Assembly (NCBI GenBank): GCA_016283985.1
Contig: JAEENZ010000218.1
Coordinates: 1-25,906, forward strand
Direction: 5' to 3'
Length of the DNA stretch: 25,906 bases
Origin: Bacteroidales bacterium
GTDB lineage: Bacteria > Bacteroidota > Bacteroidia > Bacteroidales > UBA932
Part shown: positions 25,302 to 25,906 of the stretch, piece after piece
Layout of the letters: every line of letters begins with the position of its first letter
Numbering within the stretch: position 1 is the first letter of the stretch
Notes under the pieces: model-generated
What the model was told of the DNA's origin: nothing
What the model saw: only the letters and a program-made list of their open reading frames with translations
Databases searched by the model: none
Made by a program: the position numbers and the translations under genes

Positions 25302-25324
25302 GGGAATAGTCTCTCATTTTTCAT

Positions 25325-25332
25325 TATCTTTG
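25325..25332 (+). promoter_or_regulatory. -7 element (TATCTTTG) for the last gene
   Basis: TATCTTTG matches TAnnTTTG and ends four bases before the ATG at 25337, so the mRNA would be leaderless or nearly so. No -33 TTG at the usual distance; that segment is the end of the ARH remnant. Confidence 0.55.
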
Positions 25333-25336
25333 CGAT

Positions 25337-25864
25337 ATGGAACTGGATGAACTGAGAAAGGATTGCGCCCGTCAGCAGAAAAAGGGGCTGCATTTCATAC
25401 TGTCGTCTGTCCTCATATGGGGACTGATTCTGGCGGTCCACCTGACCGGTCTCACGATCGAGCAGAAGAATCTCCTTACCTTCTGTTGTTCCGCAATCCT
25501 TTTCCCCGTATCCTGGTCCCTCTCCAGGCTCCTTCATATCGATTTCTCCGGGAAGGGGAATCCCCTGTCCAAACTCGGCCTCCTGTTCAGTTTCAACCAA
25601 CTCCTCTACATCCTCATCGTGATGTGGGTCTTCGCCGCCCTCCCCGAAAAGATGGTGATGGTCTACGCAATGGTCTTCGGCGCGCACCTGATGCCGTTCT
25701 CCTGGCTCTATCAGTCCCGCAGCTACCTGATCCTCTCCATCGCCATCCCCATCCTCTCCCTCGTCGCCGGCCTTCTCCTCCCGCCCTTCGCCCTCTGCAT
25801 CATAATGGTTGCTGTCGAGGCGGTGTTTTCGGGGTGGCTGTATCTTGAGTGCAAGGGGATGTAG
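25337..25864 (+). CDS. Small integral membrane protein (DUF7010-like)
   Basis: A 175-residue membrane protein with five to six predicted helices (about 19-37, 47-63, 79-105, 107-124, 127-150, 152-170) after a short charged N-terminus, MELDELRKDCARQQKKG. From memory it resembles the DUF7010 family, uncharacterised bacterial membrane proteins with LLTFCCSA, MWVFAALPEKMVMVYAMVFGAHLMPFSWLY. No transport or enzyme motif is seen. It has its own promoter after the ARH remnant, so it is likely not part of that operon. After its stop only 42 GC-rich bases remain, with no feature. Confidence 0.7.
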   Translation: MELDELRKDCARQQKKGLHFILSSVLIWGLILAVHLTGLTIEQKNLLTFCCSAILFPVSWSLSRLLHIDFSGKGNPLSKLGLLFSFNQLLYILIVMWVFAALPEKMVMVYAMVFGAHLMPFSWLYQSRSYLILSIAIPILSLVAGLLLPPFALCIIMVAVEAVFSGWLYLECKGM

Positions 25865-25906
25865 GGCGGAGGGGTAGGGAGGTATGAGACGCGGGAGAGG
25901 GTGACC

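Noticed and set aside
1..25906. tRNA, rRNA, CRISPR arrays, transposases, integrases
   Set aside because: Looked for cloverleaf ends, regular repeat-spacer patterns and recombinase motifs on both strands; none seen by eye.

Overview
The window looks like a chromosomal piece of a Bacteroidota genome, most likely a moderately GC-rich member of the Bacteroidales. Three things support this: Bacteroidota-type promoters (TTG, 20 nt, TAnnTTTG) in front of many genes with little use of Shine-Dalgarno sites, many secreted lipoproteins with short lipoboxes, and family content such as GH92, GH105, S41 lipoproteins and an RND/LolA-like module. No rRNA, tRNA, CRISPR array, transposase or integrase gene was seen.

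Left part (1-8,416). The window opens inside a phosphatidylserine synthase gene. Facing it is a two-gene operon for an S41 protease lipoprotein and a GH92 alpha-mannosidase lipoprotein. Next is a tight three-gene operon, also on the minus strand: an MMPL/RND transporter, a LolA-like periplasmic protein and an outer-membrane beta-barrel. It reads as one trans-envelope lipid or lipophile transport machine with its own good promoter.

Centre (8,417-16,853). Aspartate kinase and diaminopimelate decarboxylase (first and last enzymes of lysine synthesis) form a coupled plus-strand operon. Convergent to it is a minus-strand operon of an SLC13/DASS transporter and two paralogous M49 (dipeptidyl peptidase III-like) lipoproteins. 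Both have lost zinc-ligand residues and look like pseudo-peptidases. A LysR regulator is divergent from this operon and probably controls it.

Sugar locus (16,855-21,214). A GH39-like hydrolase and a right-handed beta-helix (pectate-lyase-like) protein form a plus-strand operon. They meet head-to-head with a GH105 unsaturated glucuronyl/galacturonyl hydrolase lipoprotein. This suggests breakdown of a uronic-acid polysaccharide after a lyase step, with no SusC/SusD pair in view.

Right part (21,080-25,906). After a structured 320-nt gap with a 15-bp inverted repeat come smaller, more accessory genes: an unrecognised secreted protein, an ICMT-like membrane methyltransferase and a secreted SNase-type nuclease. 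Then comes an operon of a vWA protein fused to an A1S_2505-like (possibly macrodomain-like) domain, a DUF6717-like protein and a truncated ADP-ribosylglycohydrolase. A perfect 7-1-7 dyad sits just upstream of its promoter. This last operon is the best candidate for an undescribed system. A small membrane protein (DUF7010-like) closes the window.
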